From positions 1 through 21,919 of the forward strand of contig CALARR010000439.1 of NCBI GenBank assembly GCA_937889015.1: DNA of 21,919 nt, in the 5' to 3' direction. Position 1 is the first letter of the stretch. Every line of letters starts with the position of its first letter. Positions 1 to 7,054 of this stretch are shown here, piece by piece. This DNA is from an uncultured Planctomycetales bacterium (GTDB taxonomy: Bacteria > Planctomycetota > Planctomycetia > Pirellulales > Thermoguttaceae). Under the pieces are notes generated by a model that was not told the origin of the DNA, searched no databases, and was given only the letters and a program-made list of their open reading frames with translations. The translations under genes were made by a program, and so were the position numbers.

Positions 1-6
1 CTGGAA

Positions 7-51
7 TCCGGGGCTCCCGCGGCCGCGGAACGATCCTTGGCAATGCGGACC
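7..51 (-). repeat. 45-bp hairpin repeat, left copy
   Basis: On the minus strand this stretch matches 1718-1762 at 43 of 45 positions by eye, so the two copies are inverted relative to each other and flank the first gene. The core is a hairpin (TTCCGCGGC arm, GCGGG loop, GCCCCGGA arm). This left copy has lost two end pairs compared with the right copy. It probably extends the intergenic region of whatever gene lies to the left of the window. Function unknown; it behaves like a dispersed intergenic repeat. Confidence 0.75.
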
Positions 52-135
52 TCAATAAGTCCGTGGTGTCGCCGAACGGCGCGCACGCCCCGGTCCGACG
101 CCGTTCTGAAGCCCTTCGCCACCAGGAGCCCAAGT

Positions 136-1512
136 ATGTCGCATCCACGATTCCTGGCCCTGGGAGCCCTCTTGGCACTGGCATTACGCCTGCCCGGCCC
201 GATCATGGCCGAGACGCCGACATGGATGGCCGGCCTTTCCCGCGCGAAGATCACTCCCCAACAGCCCCAATGGATGGCCGGGTACGCCGGGCGCACGCAT
301 CCGGCCGAAGGCACTCTCCACGACCTGTGGATCAAGGTCCTCGCCCTCAAGACGCCCGACGGACGCCGGGCCGTCGTCGTCACCAGCGACATCGAAGGCT
401 ATCCCGGCCCGATGTACGATCGCATTTGCCGCGCCCTCAAGCAGCAGTGTGGCCTGGAAGCCGCGCAGCTCAAGCTCACCTGCTCGCATACCCATTCCGC
501 ACCCGTGTTGTGGGAATGCTCGCCGGACTGCTATCCGCTGGACGACCAACAGCAGGCCCTGGTCAAACAATACACCCTGGACCTGGAAAGGACCATCGTC
601 GCCAAGATCGCTGAAGCCCTGGCCCAGCTTGCCCCGGCCACGCTCCAGGCCGTCGAGTCCCAGGCCACCTTCGCCGTCAATCGCCGGAACAACCGGGAAA
701 AGGAGGTCCCGGAAATGCGCCTCCACGGTGAATCGCCCAAGGGCCCCTCCGACCACGGCGTGCCGATCCTCGTCGTACGCTCGCCGCAAGGCGCGCTGCG
801 CGCCGTGGTCTTTGGCTATGCTTGCCACAGCACGGTGCTCGGGCTCTATCAATGGTCGGGCGACTACCCGGGCTTCGCCCAACTGGCCCTCGAACGCGAT
901 CATCCGCACTGCCAGGCCATGTTCTATCAAGGCTGCGGAGCCGATCAGAACCCCGTGCCCCGTCGCACGGTCGAACTCTGCCAGCAGTACGGCGAGCAAC
1001 TGGCCGCGGCCGTGAACCAGGGGCTGCAAACGCCGGCCCGGCCGATCGCGCCCCGGCTGGCCACCGCCCTGCAGATCGTCGATCTCCCGCTCCAGCCGCT
1101 GCCGGCCCGGGTTGAACTGGAAAAGGCGGCCGCCGGCCGCGACTATCGCGCGCGCTGGAGCCAACGCATGCTCGGACTGCTGGACGCGCGCCAACCCTTG
1201 CCGCTGTCCTATCCCCTGCCGGTTCAAGCCTGGAAGCTGGGCGATCAACTCTGGATCAGCCTTGGCGGCGAAACGGTCGTGGACTACGCCTTGACGCTCA
1301 AGGCCAAGTACGGCCCCCAAACCTGGGTCAACGGCTACACCAACGACGTCATCGCCTACATTCCGTCGCAACGCGTCTGGGACGAAGGCGGCTACGAAGC
1401 CGGCGGGTTTCAGGCTTGCGGCCTGGCCAGCGCGGGCTGGGCGGCCGGCATCGAAACGCAACTGATGGACACCGTGGCACGCCTCGTGCGGCAGCTCCAG
1501 GCTGACCGCTGA
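136..1512 (+). CDS. Secreted neutral/alkaline ceramidase-like protein (paralogue A)
   Basis: A 458-residue exported protein of the neutral/alkaline non-lysosomal ceramidase N-terminal-domain family, whose true members are zinc amidases that cut the N-acyl bond of ceramide. I start it at ATG 136 because AGGAG sits 7 bases upstream and a signal peptide follows at once (residues 1 to about 25, ending PIMAE). Family features seen: an SHTHSAP motif with H118 and H120, likely zinc ligands; a second histidine in CHST at H231 followed by SGDYPG, the family HG-x-SGD region; and YQGCGADQNP near residue 280. It is much shorter than characterised ceramidases and lacks their C-terminal immunoglobulin-like domain, so the substrate may differ. 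A paralogue at 3306-4685 lies beyond the aminotransferase. The last codons (GCTGACCGC then TGA) lie in a short direct repeat that continues past the stop. Confidence 0.85.
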   Translation: MSHPRFLALGALLALALRLPGPIMAETPTWMAGLSRAKITPQQPQWMAGYAGRTHPAEGTLHDLWIKVLALKTPDGRRAVVVTSDIEGYPGPMYDRICRALKQQCGLEAAQLKLTCSHTHSAPVLWECSPDCYPLDDQQQALVKQYTLDLERTIVAKIAEALAQLAPATLQAVESQATFAVNRRNNREKEVPEMRLHGESPKGPSDHGVPILVVRSPQGALRAVVFGYACHSTVLGLYQWSGDYPGFAQLALERDHPHCQAMFYQGCGADQNPVPRRTVELCQQYGEQLAAAVNQGLQTPARPIAPRLATALQIVDLPLQPLPARVELEKAAAGRDYRARWSQRMLGLLDARQPLPLSYPLPVQAWKLGDQLWISLGGETVVDYALTLKAKYGPQTWVNGYTNDVIAYIPSQRVWDEGGYEAGGFQACGLASAGWAAGIETQLMDTVARLVRQLQADR

Positions 1513-1534
1513 TCGCCGAAAGCTGACCGCCAAT

Positions 1535-1601
1535 AGCTCCCCCAGCCTGCGCGTCAGCGTCCCGGATTGCGCAAACGCGCACTTGCACTCCTGGGGGGGC
1601 T
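1535..1601 (+). terminator. Possible hairpin/terminator after paralogue A
   Basis: AGCTCCCCCAG (1535-1545) pairs with CTGGGGGGGCT (1591-1601) over 11 positions with one G-U pair, enclosing a 45-base loop. It starts 23 bases after the stop codon. There is no T-run after it and the loop is long, so an intrinsic terminator is only one possibility; an mRNA-end structure or chance in GC-rich DNA are others. Confidence 0.3.
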
Positions 1602-1717
1602 GCCTCAGACTGACAACTGTTCGATCCCACCCAGTGGCCCAACTGCCCCAATCCCTGGCCCTCTGGAAGTCGGAAAACGATGTCCTGGCCATCGCAACTG
1701 GCGGCCGGTCCCATTGC

Positions 1718-1762
1718 GGTCCGTATTGCCAAGGATCGTTCCGCGGCTGCGGGAGCCCCGGA
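1718..1762 (+). repeat. 45-bp hairpin repeat, right copy
   Basis: Inverted partner of the copy at 7-51. Here the hairpin is nearly perfect: TTCCGCGGCT (1739-1748) pairs with AGCCCCGGAA (1754-1763) at 9 of 10 positions around a GCGGG loop. It lies in the 3' region of the first gene and about 70 bases before the start of the second. Confidence 0.75.
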
Positions 1763-1832
1763 ATTGCGATCATGGATTGCGCCGGCATCAATAGGACATC
1801 ACTTACCAGGACACAATGCAGGAGCCCGCCCC

Positions 1833-3158
1833 ATGCCCAGCAAGTCGAACCGCTCGAACCAAGCCAGCGCGCGTCGTGACTTCTTGAAATCCACCGGTGC
1901 CCTCACGGCCGGTCTGTATCTCGCCCAACCGCGCAGCGCCCGGGCACAAGGTGAGACCCTCGCCCTCAACGGCGGGCCCATGGCCGTCACCGTCGCGCAT
2001 GACCAGGCCACCCTCTGGCCGCAGTACGGGGCCGAGGAAGAGCAGGCCGTGCTGGAACTGATCCGCAATCCCAACTACAAGCCCATCGAGTTGTTGGAAC
2101 AAGAGTGGCAGGACCACTTCCAACTCCCCTACTGCAAGGCCCACTACAACGGCACCAGCGCCATCGCCGCCATGTTCTTCGCCCTGGACCTTCCGCCCGG
2201 CAGCGAGATCATGGTCCCTTGCTCCACGTTCTGGGCCACAATCATGCCCATGCGTTTCTTCGGCCTGGTTCCCGTCTTCGTCGACATCCACCCCCGCACC
2301 CTGAACTTCGATATCGAGGACGCCAAGCGCAAGCTCACCAAGAACACCAAGGCCCTCTTCCCCGTGCACTACATTGGGATGCCGGCCGACATGGACCACA
2401 TCTGTGACTTTGCCAAGGAAAAGGGGCTCATCGCCCTGGAGGACTCCTGCCACGCCCACGGCGCCAAACTCCGCGGCAAAGCCATGGGCACCTGGGGCCG
2501 CATGGCCTGCTTCAGCTTCCAGGCCAGCAAACCCCTGCCCGCCATCGAAGGCGGCATGGGCAACTACCAGAACCAGGACGACTACGAGCGCGCCGCCACG
2601 CTGGGCCACTACGAATGCCCGTCCAAGTTTCCCCAAAACAGCAAATACCGCAAGTACAAGGGCACCGGACTGGGCCTGAAGTTCCGCATGCACCCCATGG
2701 CCGCCGCACTGGCCCGCTGCCAACTCAAGAAACTCCCCCAGCGAAACGCCACAGGCAACGCCCAAACCCGACGCCTCAACGATCGCCTGACCAAACTCCC
2801 GGGCCTCTACGAACAGCAGAACCGGACCGATGTCGAGCGGATCTACTACTCGGCCAATCGCTTCCTGCTCAACGAGGCCGAGGCCGGCATCTCGCGCGGC
2901 AACTGCGTCAAAGCCCTCCGCGCCGAAGGGGTCCAGATCAGCGGGGCGCGCGCCCAGTTCCAGTGCGATAACCCCGTCTACCACGAAGCCCAGTGGTGGC
3001 ACCACCTGCCGGTCATCGCCGATCAGTACCCGGGCGCCGAAGAGGTCAATAAGCACGGGCTCTCCTTGCCCTATTTCACCAAGGAAGTGCCCGAACTGGT
3101 CGACCAGTACATCCAGGCCTTCGAAAAAGTCTGGGCCCACCGCAAACAAATCAGCTAA
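1833..3158 (+). CDS. Tat-exported DegT/DnrJ/EryC1/StrS aminotransferase
   Basis: A 441-residue PLP-dependent enzyme of the family that transaminates keto-sugars. I chose ATG 1833, which has AGGAG 8 bases upstream; longer frames run into the intergenic repeat. The N-terminus is a twin-arginine signal: SARRDFLKSTG followed by a hydrophobic stretch and an ARA cleavage-like site near residue 38. The PLP lysine is K233 in FQASKPLPAIEGG, a match to the family SFxxxKxxxxxEGG motif, and LEDSCHAHGA matches the conserved EDxxxAHGA cofactor loop. Length after signal removal fits the family. Family members usually act in the cytoplasm on nucleotide-sugars, so export of a folded, PLP-loaded enzyme is unusual, although Tat signals on sugar enzymes are common in planctomycetes. 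It lies between two ceramidase-like genes on the same strand. Substrate unknown. Confidence 0.9.
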   Translation: MPSKSNRSNQASARRDFLKSTGALTAGLYLAQPRSARAQGETLALNGGPMAVTVAHDQATLWPQYGAEEEQAVLELIRNPNYKPIELLEQEWQDHFQLPYCKAHYNGTSAIAAMFFALDLPPGSEIMVPCSTFWATIMPMRFFGLVPVFVDIHPRTLNFDIEDAKRKLTKNTKALFPVHYIGMPADMDHICDFAKEKGLIALEDSCHAHGAKLRGKAMGTWGRMACFSFQASKPLPAIEGGMGNYQNQDDYERAATLGHYECPSKFPQNSKYRKYKGTGLGLKFRMHPMAAALARCQLKKLPQRNATGNAQTRRLNDRLTKLPGLYEQQNRTDVERIYYSANRFLLNEAEAGISRGNCVKALRAEGVQISGARAQFQCDNPVYHEAQWWHHLPVIADQYPGAEEVNKHGLSLPYFTKEVPELVDQYIQAFEKVWAHRKQIS

Positions 3159-3159
3159 G

Positions 3160-3229
3160 GACCTATCCCATAACCGCTGGGTGCCATGCCACGCCCACGC
3201 TCGGCGTGGGTCCGCTTGCCGTGGGCATG
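3160..3229. repeat. Dispersed palindromic repeat (CATGCC...GGGCATG)
   Basis: Right after the aminotransferase stop comes CCTATCCCATAACC, which resembles the first bases of the 81-bp family, then nested inverted repeats. CCCACGC (3194-3200) pairs with GCGTGGG (3204-3210) around a 3-base loop, and CATGCCACG (3186-3194) is complementary to the later CGTGGGCATG at about 3220-3229. From memory, CATGCCCACG/CGTGGGCATG palindromes are frequent between planctomycete genes. It may also act as a terminator for the aminotransferase. Confidence 0.6.
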
Positions 3230-3305
3230 CCGAAGCCGAAAACGGTCTGGCCACGGTACCCCACAATGTCCCATCTGCGCGATGCACCACACTAGGAGTC
3301 TCTTC

Positions 3306-4685
3306 ATGCGACGCTTGTGGATTCTGCCGTGGGTCCTGGCCAGTCTCGGTCTGTCCGTAGCCTGTGGCGCCGAGCCGGCGCTGCGCGTCGGCGTGTTCAA
3401 CGTCTCGGCCACCCCGCCCCTGGGCGGCCCCGTGGCCTATGCCCTCGCGCGCTCCATCCAAGACCCGCTCAGCGCGCGCGGCATCGTGCTCCTGGGCGCC
3501 GGCCAACCGATCGTGCTCTGCGCGGTCGATTGGATCGGCATCGGCAACACCGGCCAGGACGAGTGGCGCAGCCAGTTGGCCAACGCCGCCGGCACCACGC
3601 CCGACCGCGTGACCGTGCACACCCTGCACCAGCACGACGGTTGTCGCTGCGATTTCCGCGCCGCCGAACTGCTGGCCGCGCGCGGACTCAGCGGCCAGTA
3701 CTACGACGCCGCCTTCGCGCGCGAGGTCATCGGCCGGGCCGCCCAAGCCGTAACCCAGGCCCTGCGCGACGCGCGCCCCGTCACGCACCTCGGTGTTGGC
3801 CAGGCCCAGGTGGAGAAAGTCGCCTCCAACCGGCGGATCCTCGGCCCCGATGGCAAGGTGAAGATCGTCCGCTACAGCAAGAGCACCAAGCCCGAGGCCA
3901 TCGCCGCGCCCGAAGGCGTCATCGACCCCCATCTCCGCACGATCAGCTTCTTCCAGGGCGAGCAGCCGCTGGTCGCCCTGAGCTACTACGCCTGCCACCC
4001 GCAAAGCTACTATGGCAAGGGCGACGTGACGGCCGAGTTCGTGGGCCTCGCGCGCGCCCAACGCCAAAAAGAGCTGCCCGGCGTGCCTCAGGTCTACTTC
4101 AATGGCGCGGCTGGGAACGTGGCCGCCGGCAAGTACAACGACGGCTCGCCCGAGATGCGCGTCACCCTCACCCAACGCGTAGCCGCCGCCATGCGCCAGG
4201 CCTGGGAGAACACCGTGCGCACGCCCATCGCCGCCTCCGACGTCCAATGGCGCGTCTGCCCCGTACGCCTGCCCTTGGCCGAACACTTCTCCGCCGAAGC
4301 GCTTCAAGCCACGCTCAACGACCCCCAATCTACGCCCCGGCAGTGCATGTCGGCGGCCACCGACCTGGCCTGGGTCGAACGCGCCCTGGCCGGCCGCAGC
4401 ATCGACCTGAGCTGTCTCCGCTTGGGGAATGCCTATATCCTGCACATGCCCGGCGAACTGTTCGTGGAATATCAGCTCGCCGCCCAGGCCATGCGGCCCA
4501 ACGACACGGTCTGCATGGCCGCCTACGGCGACTACGGTCCCAGCTACATCGGCACCGAGATTGCCTATAGCCAGGGCGGCTACGAAACGAGCCGCAACGC
4601 GTCGAACGTCGCTCCCGGCTCCGAAAAAGTCCTGCTGCGCGCCATGCGAGAACTGCTCGGCCTCCCAGAGTCAGAAAGGCACTGA
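3306..4685 (+). CDS. Secreted neutral/alkaline ceramidase-like protein (paralogue B)
   Basis: 459 residues, same family as the gene at 136-1512. ATG 3306 has AGGAG 7 bases upstream and opens a signal peptide (MRRLWILPWVLASLGLSVAC, cleavage probably near CGAEP); the frame continues upstream but only through a repeat. Likely metal-site residues are H105, H108 and H110 in HTLHQHDG and H231 in ACHPQS, the same residue number as H231 in paralogue A. VYFNGAAGNVAAGKYNDG near residue 265 matches the family FxxGxxGDVxP-like segment. Like its paralogue it lacks the C-terminal domain of known ceramidases, and the two are clearly divergent, so they may act on different amides or esters. The stop codon lies inside a GAGGTGCAG-type minisatellite that starts in the last codons, so the C-terminus may drift with repeat length. 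Confidence 0.82.
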   Translation: MRRLWILPWVLASLGLSVACGAEPALRVGVFNVSATPPLGGPVAYALARSIQDPLSARGIVLLGAGQPIVLCAVDWIGIGNTGQDEWRSQLANAAGTTPDRVTVHTLHQHDGCRCDFRAAELLAARGLSGQYYDAAFAREVIGRAAQAVTQALRDARPVTHLGVGQAQVEKVASNRRILGPDGKVKIVRYSKSTKPEAIAAPEGVIDPHLRTISFFQGEQPLVALSYYACHPQSYYGKGDVTAEFVGLARAQRQKELPGVPQVYFNGAAGNVAAGKYNDGSPEMRVTLTQRVAAAMRQAWENTVRTPIAASDVQWRVCPVRLPLAEHFSAEALQATLNDPQSTPRQCMSAATDLAWVERALAGRSIDLSCLRLGNAYILHMPGELFVEYQLAAQAMRPNDTVCMAAYGDYGPSYIGTEIAYSQGGYETSRNASNVAPGSEKVLLRAMRELLGLPESERH

Positions 4686-4772
4686 GGGGCAGAGGCACTG
4701 AGGCACTGAGGTGCAGAGGTGCAGAGGTGCAGACGGTGCAGAGGTGCAGAGGTGCAGACGGTGCAGACGGTG
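4675..4772. repeat. GAGGTGCAG-type minisatellite
   Basis: Imperfect tandem units of about 8-9 bases: first GGCACTGAG/GGGCAGAG-like, then AGGTGCAG and ACGGTGCAG repeated many times up to GGACTGCTG. It overlaps the last codons and stop of the ceramidase-like paralogue B. Similar purine-rich GGCACAGAG repeats occur at 14515-14605 and, as the complement, at 6925-6985. Confidence 0.8.
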
Positions 4773-4784
4773 GACTGCTGAGAG

Positions 4785-4866
4785 CCTATCCTAGGACCAT
4801 CTCAGCCGCGTCGAGCGGCCCAGCAGGACCGAACTGCCGACAGGTTCTGGGGCCGGCTCCTAGAAG
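4785..4866 (+). repeat. 81-bp family, intergenic copy 1
   Basis: Aligns along its full length with the in-gene units at 12067-12228. Read in the same frame it gives LS-stop-DH, then LSRVERPSRTELPTGSGAGS, then a stop. It therefore keeps the VERP..TELP..SG.GS core but has TAG where in-gene copies have CAG and AAG. Not expected to be translated. Confidence 0.85.
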
Positions 4867-4896
4867 GGTTTCGGCCTGGCGCAGGGCCTGCTATCC

Positions 4897-5070
4897 CAGG
4901 GCAGTCGTTGCGCGGTCAACCCCGGGCTAGCCATGGCCACCGCGTTGCGGTGGCTTGCGTTGCCGTGGCGGGGATCGTCTCGGTGGTCAAGGGTGAGGCC
5001 CCGACTATTGCGTCTCAGGTAAGTAATGCCGTGAGGCCGACCATCGGGAGGCCGGTTCTTCAGGGTAACG
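4897..5070 (+). repeat. Decayed REPIN-like element
   Basis: CAGGGCAGTCGTTGCGCGG followed by CAACCCCGGGCT corresponds to the terminal hairpin of the element at 16629-16817. The CCACCGC-GTT-GCGGTGG hairpin (4937-4953) is also shared, as is a GTAAGTAA block near 5020. The right end near 5050-5070 (TTCTTCAGGGTAACGGCC) resembles the start of the other copy. The GTAG heads are no longer intact, so this looks like an old copy. Confidence 0.55.
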
Positions 5071-5110
5071 GCCGGGACAGCGACGACATTTCTTTTCTGA
5101 CACTCAATAA

Positions 5111-5172
5111 ACAGCCTCTGCGTCTTTCCGACGTCTCTCTCCCTTTCTCCCCTTCACCTTCTTCCTCTTCAC
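5111..5172. repeat. Pyrimidine-rich low-complexity tract
   Basis: A CTCT/CTTCC-rich run (CCTCTGCGTCTTTCCGACG, then CTCCCTTTCTCC and so on) ends 14 bases before the stop codon of the convergent pseudopilin gene. It resembles the complement of the purine-rich repeats at 4675-4772 and 14515-14605. No coding role is seen. Confidence 0.5.
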
Positions 5173-5185
5173 ACATTGCGTTGCG

Positions 5186-6049
5186 TTAGCCCTGGCGGCT
5201 GCCGTTGGGTAGCGATTCGTTGTACTGCTGTTGCGTGTAGTCCGGCGTGCGGCCGTAGCTGTCCGACACACCGACCAACGTGGCCCGCTCGCCCGAGGCG
5301 TAGATCCGGAAATACAACACGTAGCGGCCGTAATACTTACCGTCGCAGCCGGGATAGCAGGGGCAGTTGGCCACCGTCTTGCTGATGGCGGTGTTCCTCG
5401 GTCCGAAGCCGAAGGCGACAACTCGCTCATCGCTCTTCAGCCCCCCGGGGACGAGCTTGGCGAGCAGGGCAGTGCCCGTTAGCTCGGCCACATTAGCCGA
5501 GGAAGGCGCGGCGTTCCCCGTGCCGTTGGCATCGGCAACCAATCCGCGAAAGACGGTTGCCGAGTTGTTCGCATTGACGCCCACGGCCGTGCTGTGATCG
5601 TAGACCCAGTCAAAGCCCGATCGAGTCAACGACCGCAAGTACTCGCCAGAGCTGTTGTCGAGACTGGCCACCGCGAGTTGGGCGTGGAGACGCGTGCCGT
5701 CAGCGCCCGCGTAGGGGAGCCCACGGGTCTGGGTGTCGGCGTTGCTCGTATCCGAGGCGTAAATCGCTCCCGTGCTATCCAGCAGGGAATCCAGTCCCTG
5801 TGGATATCGTTTCTGCAACTGGAAGAACAACTGCACGTTGTTGGCGAGGTCCGATTGGGTCTTGGCGCTGGCCGCCATGTCGGTCGAGCGCCCGAGCATG
5901 CCGATCTGCGGAACGACCATGGCCGCCAGGGCGGCCAGAATTCCGATGACGATAACCAGTTCCAGCAGAGTGAGGCCGCGGCGGACCGAGTTTCCACGGG
6001 TTGCAGCCGAGAAACGCGACACCGATCCAGCAGCGGGGGCACAACTCAT
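5186..6049 (-). CDS. Type II secretion/type IV pilin-like pseudopilin
   Basis: 287 residues with a classical prepilin N-terminus: a 25-residue leader ending RRG, then LTLLELVIVIGILAALAAMV. Prepilin peptidase would cut after G25 and the mature protein carries the conserved glutamate at +5 (E30). A hydrophobic helix (about residues 28-45) is followed by a GspG-like periplasmic body containing YPQGLDSLLDS, then a Cys-rich NCPCYPGCDGKYYGRYVLYF segment near residues 235-255. The start at 6049 is chosen because AGGGAG lies 5 bases upstream; the frame runs open to 6274 without another signal. No secretion ATPase, platform protein or second pilin lies next to it, so it is an orphan, as is common in planctomycetes, where many prepilin-type proteins are scattered. 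Its exact system is unknown. Confidence 0.82.
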   Translation of the reverse strand: MSCAPAAGSVSRFSAATRGNSVRRGLTLLELVIVIGILAALAAMVVPQIGMLGRSTDMAASAKTQSDLANNVQLFFQLQKRYPQGLDSLLDSTGAIYASDTSNADTQTRGLPYAGADGTRLHAQLAVASLDNSSGEYLRSLTRSGFDWVYDHSTAVGVNANNSATVFRGLVADANGTGNAAPSSANVAELTGTALLAKLVPGGLKSDERVVAFGFGPRNTAISKTVANCPCYPGCDGKYYGRYVLYFRIYASGERATLVGVSDSYGRTPDYTQQQYNESLPNGSRQG

Positions 6050-6280
6050 TGGGACTCCCTTTCGTGGTAAGGAGGAGCGGGGACTGTCGTTACGGCCGGA
6101 TTGCCCTGCCGTGCTCTGGGATCTGGACATTTCTTGGTCGGCGTCGCCGGATGACCACCAAGCGAGGGTCGCTAGGCACCGCCGATAGTGATCGCTACCG
6201 CCTGCGCAAGGCAGGCCGCGCAGCAGGCCATGCCTCCACAGTTCAGAAGACGCTCGTCCTGCAGCACAAGCCATGCCGAT

Positions 6281-6310
6281 CGTTGGGCGCGATCGCAGAA
6301 TTGCCCAACG
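6281..6310. repeat. Hairpin, 8-bp perfect stem
   Basis: CGTTGGGC (6281-6288) pairs perfectly with GCCCAACG (6303-6310) around a 14-base loop that contains GCGATCGC. It lies about 230 bases upstream of the pseudopilin start, in non-coding DNA. No T-run follows on either strand. Confidence 0.4.
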
Positions 6311-6419
6311 CGCCGAACGGCGAGAGATGCGAACAGGCGGACGCGTATGCCAGCCGTGCGAAGATCGACGTTGCAGACGTCACAGCGATCTGCGCGCGTC
6401 GACCTGGCGGATGGACTTG

Positions 6420-6500
6420 CCTAAGAACCGATCCTGGAACCACCTCAGCCACCTCGGGCGGCCCTGCAAGACCGAACTGCCGACACGTTTTCGTACCGAC
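6420..6500 (+). repeat. 81-bp family, intergenic copy 2
   Basis: CCACCTCAGCCACCTCG, then GGCGGCCCTGCAAGACCGAA and CTGCCGACA match the family consensus in order and spacing. The last third (CGTTTTCGTACCGAC) has diverged from the usual GGTTCTGGGACCGG. In the family frame it stays open and would read NRSWNHLSHLGRPCKTELPT, but it is not part of any gene I can support. Confidence 0.75.
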
Positions 6501-6924
6501 TTTCGGACGCAATCGTGGTCATCACCGAGGCGGATTTGTAGCGGTCCGCGCGCCGCGGTGATATGGAAATGGCCGCCGTCAGTCGGCCTCGCCGCTTGCC
6601 TGAAACCCAGACTTCAGTACGCCGTGGCGATTGCATCGCCGCGCGCGGTGAACGGATCGCCGCGTCTCTGCATCCAATACCCCTTTCCTTGCCGGAAAGG
6701 CCCGGGAATGTTTGCATGTGTATCAGGCATACGCTCACGCGAGGTATAAACAAATCGGCGCGATCTGAAACAGGGGGCGGTGTATCCCCGAGATGTGTGT
6801 TGCGAGTCAACTCGGGGCGGAGGGATGATCCCCGCACAGTGGACGTCGTGGCAACGCGATCGGAGAGGCGAGGCGTGGGTGCCGTGGTTGCGCGTGGCTG
6901 GTGGAGCCCGCATGATCCGCTACG

Positions 6925-6985
6925 GGGCCGTCCCTCTGCCCTTTGTGCCTCTGCGCCTCTGCCCACATCCTGCGTGCCTCGCTCC
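6925..6985. repeat. CCTCTGTGCCTCTG-type low-complexity tract
   Basis: CCTCTGCCCTTTGTGCCTC, then TGCGCCTCTGCCCACAT: imperfect units of about 8-10 bases, the complement of the GGCACAGAGG repeat that encodes a signal peptide at 14515-14605. Here it is non-coding, downstream of the sulfatase at 7055-9007. Confidence 0.5.
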
Positions 6986-7054
6986 GCTCGGCGACGCCCT
7001 ACATGACTGGAACAGTCGCGTGGATGTCGATCGAAACGCTGGTCACGGTGGCCA

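Larger units (their letters stand above)
1513..1832. other. Intergenic region with repeats, no gene
   Basis: 320 bases between the ceramidase-like gene and the aminotransferase. It begins with a direct repeat of GCTGACCGC (1500-1508 and 1523-1531) that spans the end of the upstream gene. It also holds a long-loop hairpin (1535-1601) and the right copy of the 45-bp repeat (1718-1762). Reading frames through it join the downstream gene but have no ribosome binding site. I see no convincing sigma-70 promoter. Confidence 0.6.
6050..7054. other. About 1 kb repeat-bearing region without a gene
   Basis: Between the starts of the pseudopilin and the end of the sulfatase at 7055. It holds an 8-bp-stem hairpin (6281-6310), an intergenic copy of the 81-bp family (6420-6500) and a CTCTGCGCCTCTG-type tract (6925-6985). 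Short frames exist on both strands but none has a ribosome binding site, a recognisable domain or the codon bias of its neighbours. I found no tRNA-like cloverleaf by eye. Confidence 0.55.

Noticed and set aside
1803..4445. An 880-codon open frame antisense to the aminotransferase and ceramidase-like genes
   Set aside because: It is a third-position shadow of two well-supported genes in GC-rich DNA. The translation is Gly/Ala/Val/Asp-rich without domain motifs and runs straight through the intergenic repeat.
4675..4772. Possible CRISPR array
   Set aside because: Units are only 8-9 bases with no unique spacers; it is a minisatellite.
6300..6990. Small genes in the 1-kb gap
   Set aside because: Overlapping short frames on both strands with no ribosome binding site or domain, and repeats covering much of the region.
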